Of a DNA stretch of 64,000 bases, positions 1 to 9,720 are shown one piece after another. Below the pieces are notes generated by a model. That model saw only the letters and a program-made list of their open reading frames with translations. It was not told the DNA's origin and searched no databases. Numbering within the stretch: the stretch's first letter is position 1; every line of letters begins with the position of its first letter. The position numbers and the translations under genes were made by a program. The stretch is from Cordilura impudica (taxonomy: Eukaryota > Arthropoda > Insecta > Diptera > Scathophagidae). The DNA is taken from contig OY821519.1 in assembly GCA_963682025.1 (NCBI GenBank), forward strand, positions 145,742,312 to 145,806,311. The letters run 5' to 3'.

Positions 1-5
1 TTGAT

Positions 6-269
6 ATGGAAGTGCAGGAAACACTGGAGGAACTTTTGGCGACGCCTGGTAAAGAAGTAACTGAAGTGGCAAACACAACAAAAGCAGCACGGACCGCCAC
101 TTCCTCTTTCTCAAGTGCTTTTGAGGAAGTGAAGGAGCTGATGAAGAAGCAGGAGGAGAAGAGGTGTAGTGAAATGGCAGAGCTCATGAATGTACTCAAA
201 ACGATGACTTCCTCTCTGCAATCAATTGATGCGTCACTTAAAACTTTGGCTGAAAAGAAGCAAATCTAA
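6..269 (+). CDS. C-terminal end of a Harbinger-associated partner protein (partial)
   Basis: This open frame starts at the window edge and encodes 87 residues, very rich in Glu, Lys, Thr and Ser and predicted to be helical, ending in a lysine cluster. It lies on the opposite strand to the PIF/Harbinger transposase at 424-1553, tail to tail with it. PIF/Harbinger elements normally carry two genes, a DDE transposase and a Myb/SANT- or MADF-like DNA-binding partner that helps it reach the nucleus. The position and the coiled-coil-like charged tail fit the C-terminus of that partner. The DNA-binding domain itself would lie outside the window, so the identity is inferred from context only. Confidence 0.45.
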   Translation: MEVQETLEELLATPGKEVTEVANTTKAARTATSSFSSAFEEVKELMKKQEEKRCSEMAELMNVLKTMTSSLQSIDASLKTLAEKKQI

Positions 270-423
270 GTTCTATTAATATGTACATATATTAATTTTC
301 TTTTAATTATTTGTACATATGTTGAATTGTGTTTAATTTTTTGTTTTTTTATACCTATTTTTATTTTAAATGAATTAATGAATTGTTTTGTTTGCTATAA
401 ATTTGTTGTTTTATTTTTCTTGT

Positions 424-1553
424 TTAATTGAAATAGTTCCTTACAATAGATTCGCGAACTCTTCGTCCTTGATTTAAGACATTGGGAATATCTTCGTCGA
501 TAGTTTCCTCATGCATGATTGAAATATCGGACCCATTTACGTCTGGAATGGTTTGCTTATGAATTAGTCTGAAATTGTGCAACGTCAAGCAGGCATTGAT
601 TATAACGCCAGAATATAATGGGGAAACTAAAATCCCGCGCTCATGCGACAAGCACGTAAAGACTTTTTTTAAAACTCCATTAAGCCTTTCTACGCAGTTG
701 CGAGCTTGGATATGGACCTTGTTATATTTTTCTTGCCCCACAGATTCCGGATTTCGAAATGGTGTCATGAGCCATGGCTGAAGTGGATAACCAGAGTCTC
801 CTATGAGCCAATTGGAGTTTGCATTAGCATTATATTGTGATTCCAAATACTCCTTGCATTTGGAATTTTCCCATATGTAGGCGTCATGGGTACTTCCACC
901 GAACCGTGCATTGGCAGACAATATATTAAGGTCGTAATCGCTTATCAACTGTACATTTTTAGAAAAATACCCTTTTCTATTAATGTAACAGCACTCAACA
1001 TCCATTGAGGGTTTTTTTATTTTCACGTGCGTACAATCGATGGCCCCAATGGATCCGGGAAACCCAGTGCAAGAAAAAAATCTACAATTATGCATACAAT
1101 ATAGTATAGAAAGTGAAATTATATTATCGTATATTACCTCTGTTTAATTCTATTCGACTCTGCCACCGTTTTGGGAAAGCGTATATATTTGCACATAAGC
1201 TTATTTTGTATGATGTAGGAAACTTCATGGATGGAGCGATGCACCATTGTCTTGCTCATCGAACAAACGAAATCCTGCCCAATATCCCTTAAGTAGGATC
1301 CTGTCGCATAATAATGCAATGCTGCTGCCATCCTCAATGGTTTTGGAATAAAAGTTATTCTTACGCCGTCTTTCATGTAAGGGCGTATTTCATGCAACAA
1401 CGCTATTGCTGCATCTTTTTTAAATCTAAAAAGCTCTTCAAATCGCGCTTCCGGGAGGTGAAAAGGGTCGGTTGAATCCCTTAGGTAGCGTCTATGTACA
1501 CGCAGCATATTTCGCTGGTCAACTAATATTGCTAGTACGGCAGCTTCAAGCAT
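424..1553 (-). CDS. PIF/Harbinger transposase (HARBI1-like DDE nuclease), two exons
   Basis: Two exons, 1553-1138 and 1081-424, join across a 56-bp GT-AG intron (donor GTAATA at 1137, acceptor TTGTAG) into one frame of about 357 aa, the usual length of HARBI1-type proteins. The N-terminal part has the helical region typical of the family. The second exon has GFPGSIGAIDCTH (first catalytic Asp), LIGDSGYPLQPWLMTP (second Asp) and RNCVERLNGVLKKVF (catalytic Glu), the DDE_Tnp_4 signature. The start was taken at the Met before LEAAVLAI; an upstream in-frame Met at 1589 gives 12 more residues. No internal stop or frameshift is visible, so the gene looks intact. A domesticated gene is possible, but the adjacent partner-like ORF and terminal repeats favour a transposon. 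Confidence 0.85.
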
Positions 1554-1719
1554 AGTCACAAGCTTCAAAAAAATTAAATAAGTAAACAATTCATATTTTC
1601 ACACTTGCTTTATTTATCTATACTTACTTTTTTAAATGAATAATTCAGCAAATCAATACAATGCAATATGTTCAAGTAAAATGTACAAGTAGAATTGAAG
1701 TAAACAAAACAACTCAGCT

Positions 1720-1912
1720 GTTATACATAACGAACAGTGTTTTGTTTCCACTGTTTCATACACTTCATAATAACTCGCCACGCTCGTAACGAAAGGTAAG
1801 TTTTCTGAGTTGTAGAAACACTTCGAAGCAAAATTTCGTTATGACCCATTCGTTATGAAAAAAATAAAAATCATTCGTTATCATAACGAAAAGTTATAGA
1901 AACGGGCTACTG
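1720..1912. repeat. Probable right terminal region of the PIF/Harbinger element
   Basis: Downstream of the transposase 5' end, the motif CGTTATG or its complement CATAACG recurs several times between 1729 and 1890. The block finishes in AACGAAAAGTTATAGAAACG at about 1888-1907, followed by GGC. Clustered short repeats just inside a G/C-ended terminus are typical of transposase-binding ends in this superfamily. The matching left end would lie before base 1, so the terminal inverted repeat cannot be verified here. Confidence 0.4.
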
Positions 1913-2320
1913 ATCTTATTTGAGTCGCATATAATTTCTTTAACGCTTAACAGCGCAGAATGAATTATGATGATTCGTATAAAAAGTATTCTCTTTTTAA
2001 CGTTTTCTCTTTAAAAGCTAGAACCTCCACAGTTGTCGAACCGGATTGTTATTATTTTCTCGGTAAATCGCGCAACATTGTATGTGCGGATAAAATAAAG
2101 ATGAAATATTTATTTTAAAATTTCTCAGTTTAGTGGACGTTAAGCTTAAGGAGTGTTTCGTTTCAAATTCGTAAAGTTCAAATTAAATTAAAATTACTAT
2201 AGCGAAATATGTATTCAGAAACCTCCTAAAATTATGTTTAGTTTACATTGTTTTGAGTGATTTTGTTTTATCAAAGATCAATAAATTCGAACGATGATGC
2301 GAGGAATAACAACAAAGAAA
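1913..2320. other. AT-rich spacer, no gene seen
   Basis: Nothing recognisable was found between the Harbinger end and the first GTCC-type element. Reading frames are short and composition is uniformly AT-rich. Confidence 0.5.
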
Positions 2321-3116
2321 ACAAGTAAGAAAATTATAGTCGGTCTAGACCGACTATACGATACCCTATACCATGCGCTTAGAGACCCTATCTCTCAGGA
2401 TATAGAAAATAAGCATAAACCAAATTTGAGTGGGATTTTTATCAATTTTTTCGGCTGCAGATATGAAAAAGTTCATATCGGATGTTATATCTATATGGGG
2501 ACTAGGCCCAAAAATGGACCGATCCTGACCATGTTTGGTAATGTCTCTTGTATTTTGCAAATATATAAACAAGCAAAATTTGAGAAGAATCAGTGCAATA
2601 TTTTTGTTTTTTTGTTAGATTTAGGTGAAGATCGGGAAGCAGCTCTATATGGGGCCTATGACTAAGAGCTGTCCAATAGGGATCATTTTTGGACTACTGA
2701 TTAATGGATGTAATATATACATACAAACCCAATTTGACTTAGATTTGTATGATAATTCGGATCTTATGGCAATATATGTTGATTTTATAGGGGTCATTTG
2801 TATGGGGGCTAGGTCTGAACATGGACCGATTCTCACCAGTTTCAATAGCGTTCATCCCATGACTGGTAAAAGCTTATATACCAAATTTCATCAAAATATA
2901 TTCATATTTGCGACCTGCAGTTTGATTACAAGCTTTACATGACACACAGACGGACGGACGGACGGACGGACGGACGGACATCGTTAAATCGAATCAGATA
3001 GTGATTCTGATTCGATCGGTATAATTAAAGATGGGTGTAGGTCAAATATTTTTGGTTGTTACAAACAGCAGCACAAAGTCATTATACCCAAACCACATAG
3101 TGGTATAGGGTATAAT
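2321..3116 (+). mobile_element. Family A dispersed element, copy 1 (GTCC-repeat, hairpin-ended)
   Basis: The element begins ACAAGTAAG, followed by a perfect palindrome GTCGGTCTAGACCGAC and then ATACCCTATACCAT. It ends in GGTATAGGGTATAAT. A (GGAC)n run at about 2949-2981 is followed by a second hairpin built on AATCAGA/TCTGATT. Long open frames inside it (for example 2294-2665) overlap on both strands and match no family I know, so they are taken as chance. The same sequence recurs five more times in this window. The overall plan, a GTCY microsatellite inside a short non-coding element, resembles the dipteran mini-me elements as I remember them; that name is tentative. Confidence 0.7.
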
Positions 3117-3221
3117 GAAGCGCGAGGTAAGAATTTAGAAAAGAAAAATTTTAAAGTTATTACCAATAGCAAGGGAAAAATCCCGAATGAAATCATACGT
3201 GCCAAAAGTCTTCGAAAAGCA

Positions 3222-3945
3222 AACAAGTAAGAAAATTATAGTCTAGCCCGACTATACGATACCCTATACCATGGTTTAGAGTCCCTGTCTCTTCGGACCA
3301 ACTAATTGGCTATAGAAAATAATCATAAACCAAATTTGAGTGGCATTATTATTAAATATTTTTGGCTGCAGATATAAAAAAGTTCATATCGGGTGCTACA
3401 TTCATATGGGGACTAGGTCGAAAAATGGACAAATCCTGGGCATATTTGGTAAAGTCACTTACATATATTTTGAAAAAATATATACAAACCAAATTTGAGA
3501 AAAATCTGTGCAATATTTTTGCTTTTTGATAGATTTTAGTGAAGATCGGGAAGAAGCTTTATATGGGGCCTATGACTAAGTATTGTCCTATAGGGATTAT
3601 TTTTGGACTACTGATTAAGGGATATAATAAACACATACAAACCCAATTTGACTGAGATCTATATGATAATTTGGATCTTATGGCAATTTATGTCGATTTC
3701 ATAGGGGTCACTTGTATGTGGACTAGGTCTGAACATAAGTCGAATTTCACCAATTTCAATAGCGTTCATCCTAGGGCCGATAAAAGCCAAATTTCATCAA
3801 AATATATTCATATTTGCGACCTGTAGTTTGATTACAAGGTTTACATGGAAACACAGACGGACGGACGGACGGACATCGCTAAATCGACTCAGAAAGTGAT
3901 TCTGAGTCGATCGGTAAAATAAAAGACATAGTGATAGGGTACAAG
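3222..3945 (+). mobile_element. Family A dispersed element, copy 2
   Basis: This is a diverged tandem neighbour of copy 1, separated from it by about 105 bp. It starts ACAAGTAAG but has lost part of the opening palindrome (GTCTAGCCCGAC). It contains the (GGAC)n run at about 3858-3873 and the AGTGATTCTGAGTCGATCGG hairpin arm. Its 3' end is shortened: the stretch between the hairpin and the terminal ATAGGGTA is mostly missing. Confidence 0.65.
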
Positions 3946-4815
3946 AAGTCATAAAAACTAGTTCAAGAAAGTTTAACGAACTTTTGGGAAAGAGAAACTG
4001 GCGCAAAGCAGTCTTCAGCACGTTGTTCCTGAATGTTATACGTTGAAAATTTTGGCGTAAAGTGATATTCATTTATACCAATAGGAACTATTAATGTACT
4101 ATTGTTCAGAAAAGTGTGCTCCGAAGAGAATAATTCCTTTTACGCAAAATTACGATAAATCCACTCTATTTTGGCATGATCTTGCTTCAGCTCATTACGC
4201 TGCCATAACTTTATCTTGCTCTGGGAAAATTAAATTGAATTTGTTATAAAAGACACCAAGCCACCAGATATTGGGATATTGGGCTCTAACAAAAACATTC
4301 TGAAAAATCTGAGAGCGGCATATACACGAAAATATAATTGATATTTTTTTGTTTAAATTTAATTTTTTTGTCTTTATTTTATAAAATATTTAAATGACAT
4401 ACTTAGTCCATTGCCTATATTAAATTTTATTTAAGTATATATAAAGCATAAGTGTGATTAGTTAATTAAATACTTCTTATATGTAATTTAAGTGACAATT
4501 CTTTAAAAAAAATAGTAATAGCAAGAATCATATATAGAATATATATATGATTCTTGATATAACTACAACAGTAATGAAGAAGAAGCATGTTCGAGCATAT
4601 TATATTTATAATATACAAAATAAGACTAAATTTAAAAAAATACTTATTTTTTAATATTTTTATAATTATAATTTTTATTCTCATAAATAAAATTCAGTAA
4701 TGCTTTAATTTATTTTAGATTAAGCGAAATATACTTTTTTAACAATAAAAACTATTTTCTAACGGAAATTAACGTTCAAAAATGTTTGCTATTAATATGT
4801 AATACAAACATTACA
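3946..4815. other. AT-rich spacer with a strong hairpin
   Basis: No gene was recognised. A perfect 15-bp inverted repeat with a 5-base loop lies at 4522-4556 (arm CAAGAATCATATATA). Short ORFs here show no family resemblance. Confidence 0.5.
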
Positions 4816-4819
4816 ATGG

Positions 4820-5740
4820 TTATATTCCATAATTGCATTTAAAAGATTATTTTCATAGTCTGGATGCCCTTCTGGTACAGAAAAGCTGTCCCAAATTTGA
4901 TTAAAATCAAAATGAACGGACTCCATAGCCTTAATTTTAGTTATTATCGACCTTTTCCTAATTTTATTGTTATGATTTTTAGAAATTTCTAAAACGGGCT
5001 TATCAAGGTCACGTATTTATGTATGTGGCCTATTCACTGAAAAAAGATAGACCCTTTTTCGTCTGTTCACAAAATTGCTTTACATGGTAGATAAGTCCAT
5101 GATCCTTCGGAGTTACTGAAATTCCACAACTCAGATAGTTTTTTTTTAAATTATTAATGCTATTTTCAAACGATGGCTTTAATTCGTCCGAGAATCAGTC
5201 TTCAACAAAGGATTGCAGGATATCTACATATTTTAAGCATTCAATCGGACAAGTACTTCTCGGAAAATCTATTTTTTTTCAAGTTTGATACAGCCATTTC
5301 CATTAAAACCACGGTAACTTGTTTCATAACATTACATACATAAGTGTAACCATTTTAAATTACAATGCTCAAATTCAATTCGCACATGTTTTACTACCGT
5401 ATTCACCACTCTTAATAATAAGTTCAGGAGGAGGAATAATGTCTAGTATTTTGGTGTCACTACTAGCTGAGATGATAGACGGATTTGTGAAATTTTTAGC
5501 ATATTTTCTTACGGATCCTATTTTGCACCATGCATTATAGTAATCCATGATATTTCCGACGGCTGCGCTTTCAACTACAATTTGTAGTTCTTTATTTATA
5601 AACCGCCATGCGCAAGTGTAGCAACTTGAGTGTGACATAATTCCCAATAAAATATTAGCTAACTTTAAATCAGTAGCTATAGTGCCGCTAGAGATATCAA
5701 CTTGAAGTTTTTTTTTTCCATATTTTGTCAACATTTTCAT
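4820..5740 (-). pseudogene. Decayed transposon-associated protein gene of unknown function
   Basis: On the minus strand an open segment at 5740-5375 encodes a stretch with LKLANILLGIMSHSS, a Cys-X2-Cys-like pair and DIIPPPELIIKSG. Downstream, across stops and frame changes, further coding traces appear: RGFNGNGCIKL, SCGISVTPKDHGLIYHVKQF and finally SVHFDFNQIW with FSVPEGHPDYENNLLNAI at 4920-4830. I recall this order of motifs (IPPPELH, GNGC, LGISVTPKVHA, ESVHYDF) from many copies in invertebrate genomes, where it is treated as an uncharacterised transposon protein. The gene is clearly non-functional here, with several stops. Confidence 0.5.
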
Positions 5741-5867
5741 AACATTACTGAGTAGATTTGGATAAATAAATTTTGCAACGCTTGAGTCTTTAAACTCATT
5801 TGCGCATCACTATATTTCTGAGGCTTAGGGATTCTTTTTTAATGGACGAATCTTCATTGATGACTGG

Positions 5868-5965
5868 ATTCAGTACATTTTGATTTCAATCAAATTTGGG
5901 CAAGATTTTCTGTACCAGAAGGGCATCCAGACTTTGAAAATAATCTTTTAAATGCAATTATTGTG
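5868..5965 (+). repeat. Inverted duplicate of the 3' coding segment of the decayed transposon gene
   Basis: About 85 bp here is the reverse complement of 4828-4920 with few differences. Both encode the same peptide trace (VHFDFNQIW, then FSVPEGHPD and ENNLLNAI), but on opposite strands. The two arms enclose about 1 kb that contains the rest of the decayed gene. Confidence 0.75.
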
Positions 5966-6603
5966 TTTTAAATTCCTTTTTATTTATTGTATTAAAAAAC
6001 ATTTTAAGAAAAAAAATAAATGAATTGGAAATAAATCGTCGAAAGTAACAATTTTTTTAAATAATTAATTTATGTCAGTTAAACAATCCATACGTGAAAA
6101 TATAATAGTTTTTAAGATTAGTTACAACAGAAAAACTTAGGTAATTTAGCATATCTTCTAGGTAGCAGAGTTTTTTTGGCTGTTTTTTTTTTTTTTGTTT
6201 GTTAAATATAACAATAATTCTTACGCTCAAAAAAATGTCAAAAGTATTTTTGTTTAAATCAATAAAAACTACCTTGTTAAATACATCGAATTCGAATTTT
6301 TCATAAGATAGCTTATATTTCTCACATTCAAGATATGCGGACTTACCTAAATTTTATATTGTAACTTAAAAAAAGAAATATTTATTTAACTATTTAATCT
6401 TTTGCATAAATTCTAAGATTAAGAATTTTGGCGAGCATTAGCTTTCAGGGCTATCAGCTGTAAAAAAAATGATATTTTTAAGAATTATATAAAATATAGT
6501 TCATAAAAAACATAGTATTTTGTATTTTAAGTAACGAAAAATGACAAATAACAAAAATATAAAAATATAACAAAAATTTTTTCAGTTTGTTATATAATAT
6601 ATA
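5966..6603. other. AT-rich spacer, no gene seen
   Basis: Homopolymer-rich sequence without recognisable coding content. It ends at the TA dinucleotide where the Tc1-like element has inserted. Confidence 0.5.
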
Positions 6604-8263
6604 CAGTATGTGGAAAAAATAAGTTATCAAATAAAAAAAATTTGTAACTTGTTGAATAAATTTCTTTTTGATCTTCACTGTAAACTGGTTTTAGATAATT
6701 TTAAAGTACCGTTATTTGAGATAAATTTCATAAATTTTTGTTGTTGGAAACAGCATATTACTTAAAGTAATTAGCATTTCTCTAAACTAGTCTTTGGGAA
6801 AGTGTTGCAAAAGTAAGTTGTCAAGTGAAAAAATTGATTGTGGAGTTCTTTAAGTGGCCGCTATAAGTTTGATTTCTATTAATTTTTTATAAAAATATAA
6901 TTGTGAAACAGATTTAAGCATTCGGTAAGAAAAATTAATGTCTTCGATTTGCTCAAAAAGTCTGTAAAGTGACTTGATTTTATTTTGTTTTAATAACTCT
7001 TTTAGAGATTAAAATATGGGAAAATTTAGGCAATTAACCGACGAAGAACGTAAAATAATAATTAATCTTTATAAAGATGGTCACACTCAGAGATACATAG
7101 CTGAAAAATTTGAAAAATCTCAAACTTCAATATGGAAAGTCATTGCTGCCTATAACAATGATGATAGAGTTTCCAGAAAACTCCGCCTGGACGGCCAAAA
7201 ATAACAACAGAACGTGTCGATAAGCGCATATTAGAAATTTCCAACTCTGATCCTTTCAAATCCGTGCCAAAAATTAGAGCCCAAATTATTAATGAAGGTA
7301 AAGAGGCCCCCTCAACATACACCATTCGAAACAGACTGCGCCAAAACAATAAGCATGGTCGTGTTGCCCGTAAGATACCCTACTTAAGTAAAGTTAATAC
7401 AGAAAAAAGACGTCAGTTTTATATAGAACATGTTTTAAAACCTATAGAATTTTGGTATAATGTGTTGTGGACGGATGAATCGATGATTAGATTAAAATAT
7501 TCTCATGGTATGGTCTACGTTTGGCGCAACCCGAAAGAACAACTGTCATACAAGTGCACTCTACCCACCGTTAAGGCTGTAGAAAAGGGTTTAATGGTCT
7601 GGGGATGCATGTGTTCAAATGGTACTGGTAATGTAGCATTGTTACAGGGTAAAATTACTGCGGCTGTATATTTACAGATTTTGGAAGAACATGCTATTCC
7701 AGACGGACGTCGTATAATAGGGCCAAACTTCATTCTTCAACAGGATAATGCGCCAATACACACAGCAAAAATAGTTTCCCAATACCTCCAAAACACAAAT
7801 GTTAATGTTTTAAAGTGGCCCCCACAAAGTCCCGATTTGTCACCTATCGAGAACGCGTGGGCTATCCTTAAAATTCGTATTGCTGAAGAAATGCCCCAAA
7901 ATCTTGATGGTTTGAAGGATTGCATTTTCAGAAACTGGAGTAATATTTCCCAAACAGAATGTTTAAACCTAGTGAACTCTATGCAAAATAGATTGGGTAA
8001 ATTACCTTCTCGAAAGTATGGACACTGTGGCTACTAAAGTTTTGACAACTTACTTTTTCAACATAATTTTTTTAGTTAATTTTGTATTTTTCCTTAAACG
8101 AAGAGTGTAATATTTTAGTTTAAATGAATGTTATTTAATTTAAAAATATAGAAAATGTAAACAAATAATATGAAAGAATCGTATCGATTCCAAATTACTT
8201 GTAAAAGTTATTAAACTTTGTAATAAAACTTTAATCTTGACAACTTATTTTTTCCACATACTG
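6604..8263 (+). mobile_element. Tc1-like transposon with double (IR/DR-type) terminal repeats
   Basis: The ends are CAGTATGTGGAAAAAATAAG at 6604 and its exact complement ending at 8263. They are flanked by TA on both sides, the target duplication of Tc1/mariner elements. A second, related repeat lies inside each end: AAGTAAGTTGTCAAG near 6810 and TTTTGACAACTTACTTTTTC near 8039. The element therefore has the outer-plus-inner repeat arrangement called IR/DR in some Tc1-like elements. Total length is 1660 bp with a transposase gene in between. Confidence 0.85.
7016..8037 (+). pseudogene. Tc1-like DD34E transposase with one frameshift
   Basis: The first frame (7016-7204) encodes the N-terminal helix-turn-helix (LTDEERKIIINLYKDGHTQR and following). 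The second frame, from about 7183 to 8037, continues with the GRPK linker and the nuclease domain. The catalytic triad is visible as VLWTDES (Asp), LQQDNAPIHTAK (Asp) and LSPIENAW (Glu), with 34 residues between the last two, the Tc1 spacing. The two frames differ by one base and meet between 7171 and 7183, so a single indel breaks an otherwise complete gene of about 340 aa. No other stop is visible. Confidence 0.85.
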
Positions 8264-8265
8264 TA

Positions 8266-8814
8266 TAATAATATAGCTCTGATAGCTCTGCTAGCTCTGT
8301 TTTTATGCGGTCCACACCTCTGTACGGAGGGTATATATCAGTTTCTAATTCCGTTTGTAACGCATCGAAAAATGAATTTGCGACGCCATTAGAATTAAAG
8401 ATGTGTTCCCAAAATTACTTCTCTCTTCATAAACAAAATTATTAATCTATAAAGTCAGTATCCGTTCATCTATTATTTATGGTTTTCCTGTATGATTCAC
8501 TACTTCAACAACTGTGGCATATGAGTTAGAAGTTTTAGAAATGTTTTACGGTTCTGTATTAATCGCTATATACACAAAAATGCTGGAATGCGTCGACTTT
8601 TGACATTCGCATTATCATTATTTAATTCGTATACCAGAAGATATCTTTCCATGAAAATAATTTAATTGTAGACATTTAATTTTAAGTACTAACCGAGATA
8701 CATTTCTCCAGTTATCTAATTTTTTATCGGGAGCAAACATACTTACTCCTTAAACTCCGATGAAAATGTAACCCATTAAACTTCAGCAAGTAGCACGTCA
8801 TTTTCAATCATATT
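8266..8814. other. Spacer with a partial family C repeat end
   Basis: At about 8310-8375 a fragment reads GTCCACACCTCTGTACGGAG then GGTATATATCAG and CCGTTTGTAACGCATCGAA. It matches the TATACCC-type repeat end seen complete at 56930. The rest is unrecognised AT-rich sequence. Confidence 0.4.
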
Positions 8815-9205
8815 AGAACAAACTAGTAGATCCCAGCCCTCGAAATTCAAGTGCAAATTCTAGGAAATTTTATTTTTTCATTTAATAAATTCTTTTATAA
8901 GACCCTAAACGTATGTTAATCAATTTTAGCCAATTCACAATGTTCAAAATTATTTTTCAATTCAACACAGTGTTTTTCGCAAACACAGTAACAAATTTAA
9001 TAAACACACACAGCATTGCATAATTTTATGTATGTGTTAGTAACAACTTTAAATGAATTGTACTCCAAAAAAATGTTTAAATGTAAAAATCTGTAAATCT
9101 GGTGGACAGCTAGAAAGGAATACCTTTCAAATGAGGTATGTTTGGTCAAAATAGGATAGATAGAAAACTGACAAACATACATCGGCCACAAGAAATCACC
9201 TTGCT
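8815..9205 (+). repeat. Family L repeat, copy 1 (probable mariner-type non-coding end)
   Basis: This segment matches 45155-45328 plus 46326-46512 over its whole length, for example AGTGCAAATTCTAGGAAATT, then AACAAATTTAATAAACACAC and TTTGGTCAAAAT. In the second copy the repeat adjoins a Tc1/mariner transposase relic. It may therefore be the untranslated end of that transposon. Here no transposase remains. Confidence 0.55.
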
Positions 9206-9720
9206 TATTAATTAGAATAATAATAGGTATATATAAATATCAATTTAATTTTTCATTAAGACTCAATACAAAAACAAATTACCACAATAATTTCGGTTTT
9301 TAATGAGTTTTACTATACTATCCTAATACAATCGCACTGCGTCGGAATAATCCATCCCCGAATTTGTTGCACAATGTTATATAGGTGGGAAAAAAAGTTT
9401 ATTGTGAGTATTAAAATATATATATATATATATATATTTTTTTTTTTGACAATTTCAAAAATAAAGAACTTAAAATATATTTTTTCTTATTGTATATACA
9501 TTAATTGTTAATGATGTTTATAGATAAGCTTACACATATACATACATATGTATTTTAATGTATAGGTCCAGGTAAAATAAATTTAATTTTAAAAAACTTT
9601 TGTAGAACATTTATATAAAAAACATCTTACGGAAACTAGAAAAAATTTTAAAAATATTGTCTTTTGATTAATCAACTGTTTTCACTTGTCAATTGTTTGT
9701 AATTATACATATTCGATGTA
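9206..9720. other. 3' flank of Vps33B with a TA microsatellite
   Basis: A run of alternating AT followed by poly-T lies at about 9414-9447. The remainder is AT-rich and probably includes the Vps33B 3' untranslated region. No canonical polyadenylation signal was identified with confidence. Confidence 0.4.

Noticed and set aside
2294..2942. Overlapping ORFs of 105-123 codons in family A copy 1
   Set aside because: Frames exist on both strands, are not kept in other copies, and show no family motif; they are chance frames in a repeat.
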